In this document: in pieces, positions 1-10,684 of the stretch | How positions within the stretch are numbered: position 1 is the first letter of the stretch | How the letters are laid out: each line of letters opens with the position of its first letter | Origin: Ipomoea triloba | Taxonomy: Eukaryota; Streptophyta; Magnoliopsida; Solanales; Convolvulaceae | DNA: 64,000 nt | Assembly: GCF_003576645.1 (NCBI RefSeq) | Contig: NC_044920.1 | Coordinates: 11,851,462 to 11,915,461 of the forward strand | Direction: 5' to 3' | The notes under the pieces: model-generated | Told to the model about the DNA's origin: nothing | Seen by the model: the letters and a program-made list of their open reading frames with translations, nothing else | Databases searched by the model: none | Program-made: the position numbers and the translations under genes

Positions 1-222
1 AAATCCAAACCATTGATCTAGTAGATCTAACGGTTGAAATAAACAAAATTTTGTAATATTTATGAAAATGACCCCGTTCATTTTAAAAGTTTATAATATT
101 TATGAAAATGACCCCGCTCATTTTTTACTTGATTTCTCATACGTCAGATCTTGCAGATCAATGGTTTGGATTTGTCCTAATGTTCTCACTTATGGGCATA
201 GTTCTCATATGATTAGGATTCT
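1..222. repeat. End of a TA-microsatellite-flanked repeat element
   Basis: The window opens inside a repeat. A segment of about 31 bp with the core TATGAAAATGACCCC occurs twice (about 54-84 and 93-125). It is followed by a GATCAATGG-type segment and the words GTTCTCACTTATGGGC and GTTCTCATATG directly before a CA/TA microsatellite. The same order (short repeats, a GATC-ATGG segment, a GAGAAC-like terminal motif, then TA repeats) recurs at 27840-29085, 29181-30048, 38321-38960 and 62791-63396. The left end lies outside the window. No coding capacity seen. Confidence 0.45.
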
Positions 223-258
<36 letters not shown>

Positions 259-418
259 GTATATGTATATATATATATATGTATATGTATGTATATGTGT
301 ATGTATGTATATGTGTATGTGTATGTGTGTATATACACACATACACATACACATATACATACATACACATATACATACATATACATATATATATATACAT
401 ATACATATATATATATAC

Positions 419-467
<49 letters not shown>

Positions 468-468
468 N

Positions 469-510
<42 letters not shown>

Positions 511-525
511 GCATGTATGTATATG

Positions 526-556
<31 letters not shown>

Positions 557-578
557 GTATATGTGTATGTATGAAGAC
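213..578. repeat. Compound microsatellite (CA/TA/TATG) with an ambiguous base
   Basis: Runs of CA, TA, TATG and CATA repeats with partial mirror symmetry. The single N at position 468 sits exactly at a TA-to-CA change, which suggests an unresolved assembly or consensus position. Long Tyr/Ile/His/Thr reading frames here are repeat artefacts. The tract forms the left break point of the truncated retroelement that follows. Confidence 0.95.
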
Positions 579-2315
579 GGTGCAATGGTTGCCCCATATC
601 TCTAATATTTGTGATTATGCTTGCTTTAATTTTCAGGAGGATGATTCCGTAAAAAAGTGATACATTGATCGATAATTGCAAGGATTTTCTTTTGCTTGAT
701 AATGAATATGCTTGTTTCAATTTTTGGGAAGATGAATCCTTAGACTTGTGTGGAAATGAGTTGATAAGTGAGGGGGATGATGCTTCATTTTACTCCTGTG
801 AGGATGAGGGTGAGTCTATGAGTGTAATTGAGTGGGGAGATGAGGAGAATGAGTGTGAGGAAGAGATGGTGGAATCCGGAGAGATTTTCATTTTTGACAT
901 AATGGAGAAAGTTGAGTGGGAAAATGAGAAGAGAGAATGTGAGGAAGAAATGGTGGAAAATGAAGGGATTTTCACGTTTGATCTAGTTAAGAGAATTGAG
1001 CGGGGTAATGTTACTGAGTTTGAAATTGAGAAAGGGAGTGAGGAGATATGGTATAAAGAGAGTGCTACAAACGAAAAGATCTTTAGGGGGAGAAGAGAGG
1101 AAGAGGAAAAGGAAGTACACACCATCCTAGAAGAATTAAGGAGGGTGTTTGAGGCCAAAAGTCTTCCAACCATGCATATTGTTCTTCCTTTATTTGCGTA
1201 GGAATTCAAGGATGTTCCTCATCTTGGGGAATACCTTGAAGCTAAGGTTCACAGGACGCTTGATAAGGTCTCAAAATCAATGTGTTTCGAAGGATAGAAC
1301 ACACCACGTCTGGCCAGGAGACGTTAAACCATGGCGCACTTGGGAGGCAATCCCAACGTTATCCTTAGATGTTAGAACTTTATTTCTTGTTTACTTTTTC
1401 TTTCTCTTTGTTTATTAGCGATTTTCTTTTTAGAATAGCCTTGTTTGAGCTAACATTGTAGGTGATTTTGGTGCTAAGCCATGACGAAATGAGCTAAACC
1501 GGATCAAAAGCGGAAGACAAAAGCCGGGAGACGAAGAAAGTGATCAGCACTGTTGTCCACGCTTGCCCACACGCGTGGTGACAGGCGTGGAACATTTCCA
1601 GTGCTGATCCACGTGGACACACACACGTGGTGTCCACGTGGACAGGTCCTGACAACTTGTTGAGCATCGTGTCCATTTTCATCCAATTTTTATGAGTCTC
1701 CAAGGTTTGGTCGTGCCAAGAATCATCTCCTATCTTGATTTACATATCTTTCTTATTGCTTTTGTTTTAATTACGTACCTTGTTTTAGGATTTATGTTTT
1801 CATTATGAATAAAAGAACTTCCGTCAGGCCATTGCACGTCAATTGGTTGTCTTCTTGCGCTAACATTGTTTCATGTAGCTTGGAGAACGAAGGAAAAAGA
1901 GATGTTAGAAGCTTAAAGTGTGGAAATGAAGGGATGCTTACTTGGTTGTAAACCTCTTATATCTTCTACTTTTTATGCCTCGTTTTTCAATCCTAAAGTG
2001 CGGAAATTGAATTGTTATACGTGTTCCTTGCATACTTGATAAGCACATGCTATTTTGCACCCACAAAATGCTATATTGTTGATACCCCACACCCCCGGAA
2101 ACACTTCTAAAGTGTGGAAAGGGTTTGATTGATTTTGAATGACCGTGCTCCTTTGTTCCACTTGATCCTCAAGGCAACATCGAGGACGATGTTTTTGTTT
2201 TAAAGTGTGGAAAGGACGCACGTTGTGCTTATATTGTTTGTTGCTTGATTGATATATTGGTCTTGTCTTATGGGTGTGTTTGATATCTGGAGAGTGTGTC
2301 ATTGTTCACATTATC
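579..2315 (+). mobile_element. Element A: truncated LTR-retroelement internal region (ORF-A end plus 3' UTR)
   Basis: This stretch aligns collinearly with element C from about 32840 to 34550: the end of ORF-A, the words CACGTCTGGCCAGGAGACG and TTGGGAGGCAATCCCAACG, a hairpin block centred on ACGCGT (about 1558-1645), and repeated AAGTGTGGAAA words. The first bases (574-598) instead match a 3'-UTR word found at about 5490 and 54654, so the left junction is chimeric. Homology to C stops near 2315, where an unrelated LTR tail begins. No LTR, primer site or polymerase domain is present. Confidence 0.75.
595..1297 (+). pseudogene. ORF-A fragment (C-terminal acidic part), broken
   Basis: C-terminal third of the family-specific ORF-A protein: acidic Glu/Asp-rich repeats, then the conserved stretch with HTILEELRRVFEAKSLPT and, after a stop, EFKDVPHLGEYLEAKVH ending in CFEG. 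A TAG at 1199-1201 replaces the Trp codon (TGG) seen in element C. The PY-rich N-terminus and the coiled coil are missing because the element is truncated. The 42-bp units tripled in element C are single here, so this copy shows the simpler arrangement. Function unknown; I see no zinc knuckle or polymerase motif. Confidence 0.7.
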
Positions 2316-2674
2316 TACGGGCCTTTGCTAATGTTTTCCTAAACTGTTTTCCAGGTATGGAGTAGTCTGAGCCGAGAGTGCGTTGGAGATAGATCTACTG
2401 CATGCTATGCTTAGACTAGTGCACTGTTTTAGACGTTTTCGGGCATGTGTGCCTTAGTTTATGTTTCATGTATTGAGTATTACAACTATCTTTACGTTAT
2501 GGATCAGTATTATGGATTTTAGCCTGTGCATCTAGAGTTGGATTATTCTAGATGTGGCATGACACCCGTTTGAGTATTAGTATGCTTCCGCTTTGTTATA
2601 TTGTTAGTTCTGAGATTGCTAGCTTTTATATTAAGTTTATGCCTATCTCAGCGTGAAAAATTTAGGGGTGTCAC
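2316..2674 (+). mobile_element. 3' tail of an unrelated LTR (ends TGTCACA)
   Basis: The sequence changes character at about 2315 and ends in AGGGGTGTCACA. Many plant Ty3/gypsy LTRs start TGTGACA and end TGTCACA, so this is probably the 3' part of such an LTR in plus orientation. No internal domain remains. The left limit is set by loss of homology to element C. Confidence 0.4.
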
Positions 2675-3354
2675 ATCACCACACGAGTTTTGCAACTAAA
2701 AGTAGTTGCTTATGAGCCACAAGATATGCAAGGTATTAGTGTGCTCACTTTCAAGTCAAGTAACCAAGTGTAAAAGTATGTACAAAACAAGAAAAAGAAC
2801 AAGAAAAATCAATCCTAGAACTCTTGTCAATACACTCCTAGATGCCAAGGTAAAAGCACTCAACTCAATCACCGTTTGCCATCCCCAACAATGATGTCAT
2901 TTTGATGGATGGTTCTAGTGCTGTGTGGATGATAATGGAATGGATGACTGTTCATGAGGATAGAATCCCCGAGTATCAGTCTCACAAGGATGACAACTTG
3001 GAGCTAAGTGGAGTGCATAACAATCATATGGGGTGTATTATTAAGAGTTAACTAGGAGAAAGAATAGCATTGAGCATGTGGAGACGAAAAGGCAACAAGC
3101 ATGAAAATACAAACAACAAGAAAACAATTAAAAAGGGGAATTAGAGGGGAATCTCGGTCATATGCATTCTATGTCTAAGCTTGATTTGACAAGGTGTATG
3201 AATGACTACTTTGGAAGAAGTAGTAGGCATTTTATCGAACACCTAATCTACAATCTCCTCCCAGGCTTAGCCCTCTCGAATCAAAGGCGGGGAAAAAAAG
3301 TGAGTAAGACTACATGAGACCTTAATATCTTGCAAACCTCACTCTCTCAAACAC
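2675..3354 (-). mobile_element. Older tRNA-Asp-primed retroelement, left part (leader, PBS, start of split LTR)
   Basis: In minus orientation this holds a leader like that of element B (a TTGCAACTAAAAG word near 2690), a decayed tRNA-Asp primer site at 2882-2899, and an LTR edge at 2903. The LTR runs to 3349, is interrupted by element B, and resumes at 14598. Positions 3350-3354 (AACAC) are one copy of B's target duplication. The primer site has several mismatches to TGGCGCCGTTGCCGGGGA, so this copy is older than B. Confidence 0.65.
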
Positions 3355-4615
3355 TGAAGGTGTTAATTTTAGTGGTAAGGTGTGTAATGTAGGTGATAAA
3401 ACGAAGAGTCTAGACTCCCCGAGTGTCGGTCTCTCAAGGAAGACATATTGGAGTCGAGTATCGTGTTGGCATTTAGGAGGTTGTATGGAAGAGAATTGCG
3501 TGAACGAGCAAAATTGGAAAGGCATTAACAAAAGAGTTCTAAAACTAAATAGATAGGTTACGAAAAGGGAAATGGAGATTGGGACTCTTGGCTAGCATAC
3601 ATGGTTGAAACTACCAATGGGTTTGTAAACAAAATGATTTGGACTCGACTAGGGAGTTCAAGGCACATCACCGAGTGGCGTCACACTCGGACTCCCACAT
3701 CCTCAATTGGTTGGGGCATTTCATCGAACACCTTGTCTACCACTCCTCCCGGGCCTCATCCTTCCTGATAGAGGGTGGGGATGTGGATGAGTTGGACTCG
3801 TGAGAGGCCGCTATCGCGCACACACTCACTTTCACAGGATTTGCTACCTAATGTGGCCACACTTAGGCACAAAGCATATCAAACATCAACCACACAAGCA
3901 TTTGAATCTAAATACATCAAGCTCACAATTTTCAGGAAATTTCTTTAACAAATCAACTACATAACTAGTTTCGGGGCCACCAATCCCCTATCTACTCTAA
4001 GCAAACATTATAAGAAAATAACAAGGGAAAGCAATAAAAGATTGAGAAGCAATAAAAACGAACTTAAACTAGATAAGGTGAAGAAGAGTTAACATCCATA
4101 GCTAATGGATCCTATTTTACATTTTTCCTTGAATCCTCTAGCTATGTCTACCTTTGGAACATCAATCTATACTAAGGAAAAAATGGGGTTTTCCCCAAAA
4201 GGGGAGAAAACAAAGAGATTTCAGATCTAAAACTAGGGCTCTTCTCAAAAATGCAGGAGTAGGGTTTAAATAGCCATCATAAAGTCAAAATCCCAAAATA
4301 GCCCCTGATGGCCCGGTCACGTTACCTTCACGCGTGTAGGGGGCGTGGACGCGTACTGGAAGTGGTCCACGCCTCCTTCATGCGTGATGCCTGCGTGAAT
4401 GGATCCTGCTTGGTTGCTTCTTCGTTTGCCGCTTTGTTTCGGCCGCGGATCCCGTTCCGTTTTGTGGGAATGACTAAAACACACTCTAATGTTGAATTAG
4501 AAATTTTTTATCACATTCGAGTCTTTTATGCATGAAATTGTTACAAATGGGCAACAAAACTATACAATGTTGCCCCATAATCGACCATAAATTTGACTAT
4601 TCTTGGCGCTTATCA
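3355..4615 (-). repeat. 3' LTR of element B
   Basis: About 1.26 kb, running (minus strand) from TGATAAGCGCC at 4615 to the edge at 3355 (plus-strand TGAAGGTGTT). It contains the ACGCGT hairpin block (about 4320-4400), a TATTTAAAC TATA-like word near 4268, and the conserved inverted repeat CCGAGTG-N6-CACTCGG (3671-3690). It matches 10685-14592 once the nested element is removed. The other copy lacks about 30 bp within the hairpin block. Confidence 0.88.
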
Positions 4616-4886
4616 AAGTTTCCACACTTAAACCTTGTCTGCGTGAATGGATCCTGCTTGGTTTCTTCTTCGTTTGCTGCTTTGTTTCGGCCGCGGATCC
4701 CGTTCCGTTTTGTGGGAATGACTAAAACACACTCTAATGTTGAATTAGAAATTTTTTATCACATTCGAGTCTTTTATGCATGAAATTGTTACAAATGGGC
4801 GACAAAACTATACAATGTTGCCCCATAATCGACCATAAATTCGACTATTCTTGGGGCTTATCAAAGTTTCCACACTTAAACCTTGC
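4391..4886 (-). repeat. 248-bp tandem duplication across the LTR-PPT junction
   Basis: Two near-identical units (4391-4638 and 4639-4886) each contain the first about 225 bp of the LTR, the TGATAAG terminus and the adjoining polypurine tract. Element B therefore carries two LTR-start/PPT junctions at its 3' end. The unit begins CTGCGTGAATGGATCC. The two homologous short reading frames here are only shadows of the duplication. Confidence 0.9.
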
Positions 4887-6541
4887 TTGTCTTCAAGCAA
4901 GTAAACCATCTAAACTCTAATCACTTAAGTGCCAAGAATAGTTAAGTACTCTTATCGGTTGATCAATCAGGTAGTGTGTGGGTGCCAGAAGCAGAGTGGG
5001 TGAAATTCCCTATACTATCGACCAAGAATACTAAGCTTATGCCAACTAAATGTAAGAAATATGCTAAGGGAGCAGAAATCTTATAATATGGACTTTGTAA
5101 CAGAAAAAACCATTTTCACACCTTCCAAGCATGCAATCAATGGGGTTTCACCTTTCATTTTGTACGGGTCTAAAAGCCGATCCCACTAGTGGGAATGATG
5201 TACACACCCTAGTCAATATTCAACCTTATGCCAAAGCCCCTTTACGTAAAAAAAAATGAAGGTAGGGACATGGACCGCTCATCGCCAAGGCTTGGGCGGT
5301 CACTCTTTTTTCTCGACCCCCTCGGCTATTCTTTCGGACAACCTGACTTCACATGGATCTCCATGCTTTTTCAAAGACAGTGCAATGGGTGCCCGAATCC
5401 AAGCAAGGCGGCTCACCTCCTCTCTATTTTCTCATCTCCCAGGATCTTTTTGAGACAACCGACTTCACGTAGAGCTCTACGCTTGTTCAAAGACGGTGCA
5501 ATGGTTGCCCCATATCCTAGCGAGATGGCGAACTTCGTATCTTATCTCTAGGAGTGGCCATTTTTAGCCTTTATTCACAATTCACCATTTCAACCCCTCG
5601 TGCCTTTTTCTAAGGAATTGGGGATGATCACTCTATGCTCACTAATAGGTTCACCTTTTTCCCCATGCCCTACCGAATTTGTTTCAATTTCTTTCTAAGA
5701 CTAGTGGGTACACACTCCCACTTCAAGAGATCTTTGACTAAGGTCCCAATCAAAATAAAAGGTGAATAACATGCAAGCACACAAAGATTCGAACCATTGT
5801 GGTTCCATAGATTTCAATTTCTGGTGCAAAACGTAATTTCCAAGGCATATTTCAAAAAACTTTTCTCGGCATAAGATTAGAATTCTTTCTAGATAGTATC
5901 GACAATGGCACACTCTCTATTTCTTATACCCTAAGAACGCAATAAATCAACCAATTCAAGTATTCACAAAAATGTGCAATGCATCCTTTCCACACTTAAA
6001 AGATAACATCGTCCTCGATGTTGCCACGAGGAATGGTGGAAAAGGAGTAGGGTCATAAAAATAACTAACAAAAGCGCCTTTCCACACTTAAAAGTGTTTC
6101 CTGGGCTGAGACAATTCTTACTAAAAAGAACACCCATTCGTAAACAAGATTGAAGAAGGGATAGAAAAATATACCCACAAGGCGTATCCCTACGATAACC
6201 ATATGTGCACTTTGCTGCCCTTCAAAAATTTTCCTACAATAAAGGTTAGAAGGAATAAAGAAATTTAAGCTCTACCTTCTTTCTCTTCTGGAGTGTAAGC
6301 TATTCATGGTCTCTTCTTCTTCTTTTTTGGCTTGGGCTGCCTCCCAAGAGCGCAACGTTCTATGTCTTTGGTTAGACGAAACGTGCAAACTAGCAATATA
6401 CTCAAACTACTAATTGTTCAGCATGCAAAAAACTTTAAGGAAAAGAAATCTAAACGAAATAAACAAAAGTATTGTCCATAATCATTGTTCACAAATCATC
6501 ACTGTTGATCATTCCATCAAGCACTTCTACTGGTTCTTCCT
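4887..6541 (-). mobile_element. Element B 3' untranslated region
   Basis: About 1.65 kb without an open frame. It keeps words shared with elements A, C and D: CCACTAGTGGGA near 5184, GCAATGGTTGCCCCATATCC near 5500, and repeated TTTCCACACTTAAA (AAGTGTGGAAA on the element strand). The GTGTGGAAA word recurs along the UTR and at the polypurine tract. No host gene seen. Confidence 0.6.
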
Positions 6542-7822
6542 TCACATTTTCCTCTTGGATGTGGCTTGCTCCTTCGCTAAATCCTCAATCCTTTGCATTT
6601 GTTCAAGATGTAGCTGATATTGGAAGATTTGCAGGGATCTCCAATCTATTACTGTCGTGAAATGACTCGGGATCTCAAATTGCTAAGGCGGGGAACTTGG
6701 TGCAGCAGTGGGTGGTGTGGATGATGATGGTGCAGCTTCTCGCCGAGGTGGTGAATACATCGGGGAATCAAGGGGTGAATACATTGGTGAAGGAGACAAA
6801 GAAAGGAGTGACAGTAGTGGAGATGAAGGTCCAGCTGGTGATGCCGGCGGCGTGTCAGTAGTTTCTCTGGCCATCCCTCTAGTCTCTCTAACCCTTGATA
6901 TGGTTGTAAGATTCAACCCTGCTATGCCCTCTAAAGACATATGGACTATTTGCGCTCCCTAGACTCGATATTCAAACAAATGTATCTTCATTTGATAACC
7001 CATAGCAACACACAATCTCGTCACTAAAGGTCCTACGAATAGTGATTTCACATTTTCTTGTTGTTGAGCTTGCAACCATCCTTTGCAGATTACTCCCATG
7101 TTTATCGAATTTCCCGTGTCCATACTCCACAACATGAATAAATCTGACTCGGAGATTCTATCATAGTGTTCCGACCTACCACCCCAAAAGTGTGAAATGA
7201 TTTTCCACATAATTTTCAGATCTTCCCGAACGATTTGAGAAATTCTTACTCTTGATCCATTCCAGTCTATCCCTGGTCTAGCTATCATGGCCTAATATTT
7301 TCTCAGAGTATCTCGACTCCCGAAGTCGCATTTGAGTTTGTGATACCAATGACAGGTTTTGTCTTCTTCGCTATAGAATCCCAGTAGAACGCCCAAGCTG
7401 TTAACTGAAATATGATGATCTTCATTGAAAAGACGAAATTTGATTGTTGGGCTTCACAAATCTTCAGCTGCTCCTGTCACTTCCAAGCTTGCCACGAACT
7501 CATGGGCCAATGGAGCAAACGTGTCCTGACGCCAGCTTAATATAGTATTCCAGTACGGCTCATGCATTAATCTCTCCACTCCATACTTGCACTCAAAGAG
7601 TTCTAAGATAGGTAAATCAACATACTTCCAACGAGTGATTGGCAGTTGGAGGAGGTGTTGGTATCGATCCCTCATGGTAGGCGTCATTAGCAAGACTTGA
7701 TTCACTGCCTGAACTTCCACATATCTCGTTTCCGGATTAAGGTTGCTAGATTCTCCCATCGGAGCTTTTCCTTTACATGCCTGCTCTTCATTTCTGTGTG
7801 CAAGAGATCCTTGGGACGACAT
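6542..7822 (-). pseudogene. ORF-B of element B (Athila ORF1/gag-like?), broken by stops
   Basis: One continuous frame of 427 codons from MSSQGSLAHRNEEQ at 7822 to TGA at 6542-6544, interrupted by four stops. Comparison with element D shows AGA to TGA at about 7454, TGG to TAG at about 7291, CAG to TAG at about 6961, and a stop near 6683. Visible parts: a charged N-terminus, a globular middle (LFECKYGVERLMHEPYWNTI, HHISVNSLGVLLGFYSEED, VGPLVTRLCVAMGY), a Pro/Ser-rich linker, and a helical end (LQIFQYQLHLEQMQRIEDL). The overall pattern recalls Athila ORF1 proteins, where it would act as a capsid-type protein; that is inference. A splice-acceptor-like TTTTCCTTTTAG lies directly before GAAATG at the start codon, as in element D. 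Confidence 0.6.
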
Positions 7823-8579
7823 TTCCTAAAAGGAAAAACAAGTGCAACATAATACAAGGAAATGTTTCCCATCTCAATTTAGAATCTACCAATATGAAAT
7901 GCATTAGAAGGTTGAATATCGTCACATCAATTTTTGCATCAATATCATCTTTCTCAACAACTTGTCAATGATTCTTCAATTTTTCAAACACAATGATCAT
8001 GTAATAACCTTTCATAATCTAGAGGCAATTTCTACTATGATAGTCAACATAAAAGTCAACTTCATCTTCTTCCTTAAGACCAAGTTGAGGTTGAAAATGG
8101 AGTGAACACATAAGCTCAAAATTCAACAAATAAAAGGTTGGAATCAACAATGTAGCACTCAAGGAACAATAAAGTTGCATTCTTTTCTACTCATGCTCCC
8201 AATTTCATATGAAAATCCAACTAAACAAGAAATGCCCAAATCTCATATAGGGTTTATCATCTAAGCATCAATAGATTGCAAAACATAAAATTTTCATATT
8301 ACAGTGACAATGCAAGCTCAAACCAAGTCATATGAGTGATTTCATAACAAAATAATCATGAAGAAACTTAGAGCAATGTAGGTTCATGGAGATATGCTCA
8401 AATGAAATAAACTCTAGCATTTGAACTAATGAAAGCAAAGAAAGAAATGGGTTACCTCTTTGGATGACTTGTTAGATGAAATAAGCTTGAAATCTTGCAA
8501 GAAAATTGCTTGAGGAAGAAGTGTTTTTACCTTGGGGAAAGGTTTTGCTCATGGAGGAGAAGAAAATGAGGAAGGGAGG
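7823..8579 (-). other. Presumed 5'-leader intron of ORF-B in element B
   Basis: No open frame. On the minus strand a donor-like CCCCAAG/GTAAAAAC lies at 8531/8530 and the acceptor TTTTCCTTTTAG/GAAATG at 7826, giving a candidate intron of 705 nt. The matching sites in element D give 712 nt. A second donor-like site (AAAGAG/GTAACC) lies near 8455. Splicing is inferred from conservation only. Confidence 0.45.
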
Positions 8580-8765
8580 GGTTTTAAATAAATTCACGTG
8601 AGATTCCCGCGAAATATCTGGTGCCCGTCCACGCAACCTTCACGCGTAAAGCGTGGCGTGGACGGCTTCTGGTTTAAGTTCACGCCTCATTCACGTGTGA
8701 ACGTGGGCGTGGATGCAAACTGGATTGTCTTCACGCCTCCTTCACGCGTGAAGTAGGCGTGGATG
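8580..8765 (-). promoter_or_regulatory. Internal ACGCGT hairpin block and TATA-like box upstream of ORF-B
   Basis: Three tandem units of about 50-55 bp, each a near-perfect inverted repeat of the form CCACGCC ... CTTCACGCGTGAAG ... GGCGTGG followed by CCAG. They are followed on the minus strand by TTTATTTAAAACCCC (about 8580-8595). The LTRs of B, C and D have the same order, hairpins then TATTTAAAC-CC. This suggests an internal, LTR-like promoter for ORF-B. A role of the hairpins in RNA structure or packaging is also possible. Confidence 0.45.
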
Positions 8766-9030
8766 TGCTCTATGCGTTTTACCTTGGTTGTTTTTGCCTC
8801 TTTTGCTAGTGTTGATGTTGTGTTGGTGATTTGTGGTCAAAATACGCCTTCCAAATACATAATCTACGGTTGTTGGCTTAAATGGGGCTATATATAAAAA
8901 AAATGGAATTAAAAGCAATCAAAAGAAAACAAGATAATAACAAAAGTGAAGGTTCTAAAAATGAAAGATAGCGTTAGGATTGCCTCCCAAGTGCGCCACG
9001 TTTTACGTCACTGGCTAGACGTGGTGTGTT

Positions 9031-10430
9031 TTATCCTTCGAAGCACACCAATTTTGGGACCTTACTAAACGTCCCATGTACCTTTGCTTCAAGGTATGCC
9101 TCAGATGGAGGACATCCTTGAATTCCCACCCAAATAAAAGAAGAACAATTCGTATACTTTTGAGAAATCCAGCCTCACACGTCCTCTTTGATTCCTCTAG
9201 GATTGTTTGTACTTCCCTTACTTCCTCCTTCTCTCTTTCACCCCTAAAGATGTTTTCATTTGTGGCACAAGGTTGGTATCATATCTCCTCACTCCCGTTT
9301 TCATTTTCACGGTTAGCGAAGTCTCCCTACTCAACTTCCTCAAGTATATCAAAAGTGAAGATCCTGTCATTTTCCACTATCTCCTCTTTATATTCACTAA
9401 TCTCATCCTCCCACTCAATTTGACTAGAAAAATCACCCTCATCTACATATGAATAAAATGAAACATCATCCCCCTCACTCATAAACTCATTTTCTCACAA
9501 ATCGAAGGATTCATCTTCCAAGAAATTGAAACAAATGTAGTCATTATCAAACAAGAGAGAATCCTTATAATTATCATTGAATGTAGCTCTAGCTTCTACG
9601 GAATCATCCTCCCGGAAATAAAAACAAGTAGTGTCACAAGCATGCAAATCATTATTGCAATTCAAAGGGGAGGCATCCAAATTAGTGTCAAGAGTGTCTT
9701 CCACAAGAGCACAAGAATTTTCAAGAATATTAGCATAATGAGGGTTAAGAATGTTACCGTGTGTTGGCTCTTCATCTTCCCACACTATCTTAATGTCATC
9801 GTCTTCACTCTCCAATTCTACCGTATTTGCATCTTCCAATTCGAAAATTGGGACTTCTTCGAACACTGGGACATAACAATTCACTTTCTCTTCAAAACTT
9901 ACCTCTTCCATAGCATTTTCTTGTTCATTCTCATGTGCAACCCTTGGATTGGCTTCCAATGTCGGGAGATCATCTACAATGGGGTAATTAACCTATAATG
10001 AGCTTGTCTTCATGATCTCCTCCATCATAGATAGCATTTCCGTCTCAACCTCTTCCAATTGAAGTTCTTCCTCCCGGAGTGTAGCAAGATAATCTCTCAG
10101 TTCGCTCTTGATTTCGGCCTTTAAATTAGCCGTGTCCTCCTTGGCCATATTTGTGAATACTTCTATCTTTTCTTGTAGGATCTCAATTTCGTCCTTGGCT
10201 GGTGGGAGGTAATCACAAGGATTAGGTGCAAAATATTGATTGGAAGGTGGTGTTTCACATTGTGGGGGTGGATAATAGTTATGCGTGTAAGAAGGATACA
10301 GATTTGTAGGTGGTAAGTAGTGACGTGGAAATGGGTAAGGATCCCGAGGTGGGTAGTGAGATATTGGTGGAGGGTAAGGATAGGTAGAATGGGGGTAATA
10401 AGGATATGGTTGGGGTGGAGTAAATTTCAA
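9031..10430 (-). pseudogene. ORF-A of element B, broken
   Basis: Begins inside the PY-rich N-terminus (PPQPYPYYPHSTYPYPPP). About 70 bp present in element C, including the start codon region, is deleted here. Next come the coiled coil (DEIEILQEKIEVFTNMAKED), the acidic stretch VWEDEEPTHGNIL, FYFREDDSVE repeats and the conserved C-terminal region up to TAA at 9031-9033. In-frame stops occur near 9990 and 9492, with further stops toward the C-terminus. The protein family is not one I recognise: no CCHC knuckle, protease or polymerase motif. Its place between PBS and ORF-B suggests a structural or RNA-binding role (inference). Confidence 0.65.
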
Positions 10431-10663
10431 AGGATTCTATTCATGGTGTGGGTAACATTTCCTGCACAAATCTTAACCAAACAACAAATCTTTGCAACTA
10501 AAAGAAGTTACAAGTGAGCAACGAGATATTCAAGATAATTAAGCTCACTTCTTCAATCAACCAACAAAGATATGAAAACAAAATAAGTAAAAAAAAAAAC
10601 AATTCAAGAACTCTTTAACGAACCACTTCCTAAATGCCAAAATGACTCAAACACCGTTTGCCC

Positions 10664-10681
10664 TCCCCGGCAACGGCGCCA
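10664..10681 (-). other. Primer binding site, tRNA-Asp type, element B
   Basis: The minus strand reads TGGCGCCGTTGCCGGGGA, a perfect 18-nt complement of the 3' end of plant tRNA-Asp including CCA. It lies 3 nt inside the 5' LTR edge at 10685. Athila-type and related Ty3 elements commonly use this tRNA. Confidence 0.93.
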
Positions 10682-10684
10682 TTT

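Noticed and set aside
205..720. Long open frames of Tyr-Ile, His-Thr and Cys-Val repeats here and at 26906-27809, 29070-29273 and 63269-63523
   Set aside because: They are translations of TA, CA and TG microsatellites in several frames and strands at once; no coding signal.
4308..4783. Two similar small proteins encoded on the plus strand
   Set aside because: They are shadows of the 248-bp duplication in the LTR on the non-element strand.
9076..9423. 115-codon plus-strand frame
   Set aside because: Antisense shadow of ORF-A in element B. The same applies to 790-1209, 33022-33390 and 58614-58802.
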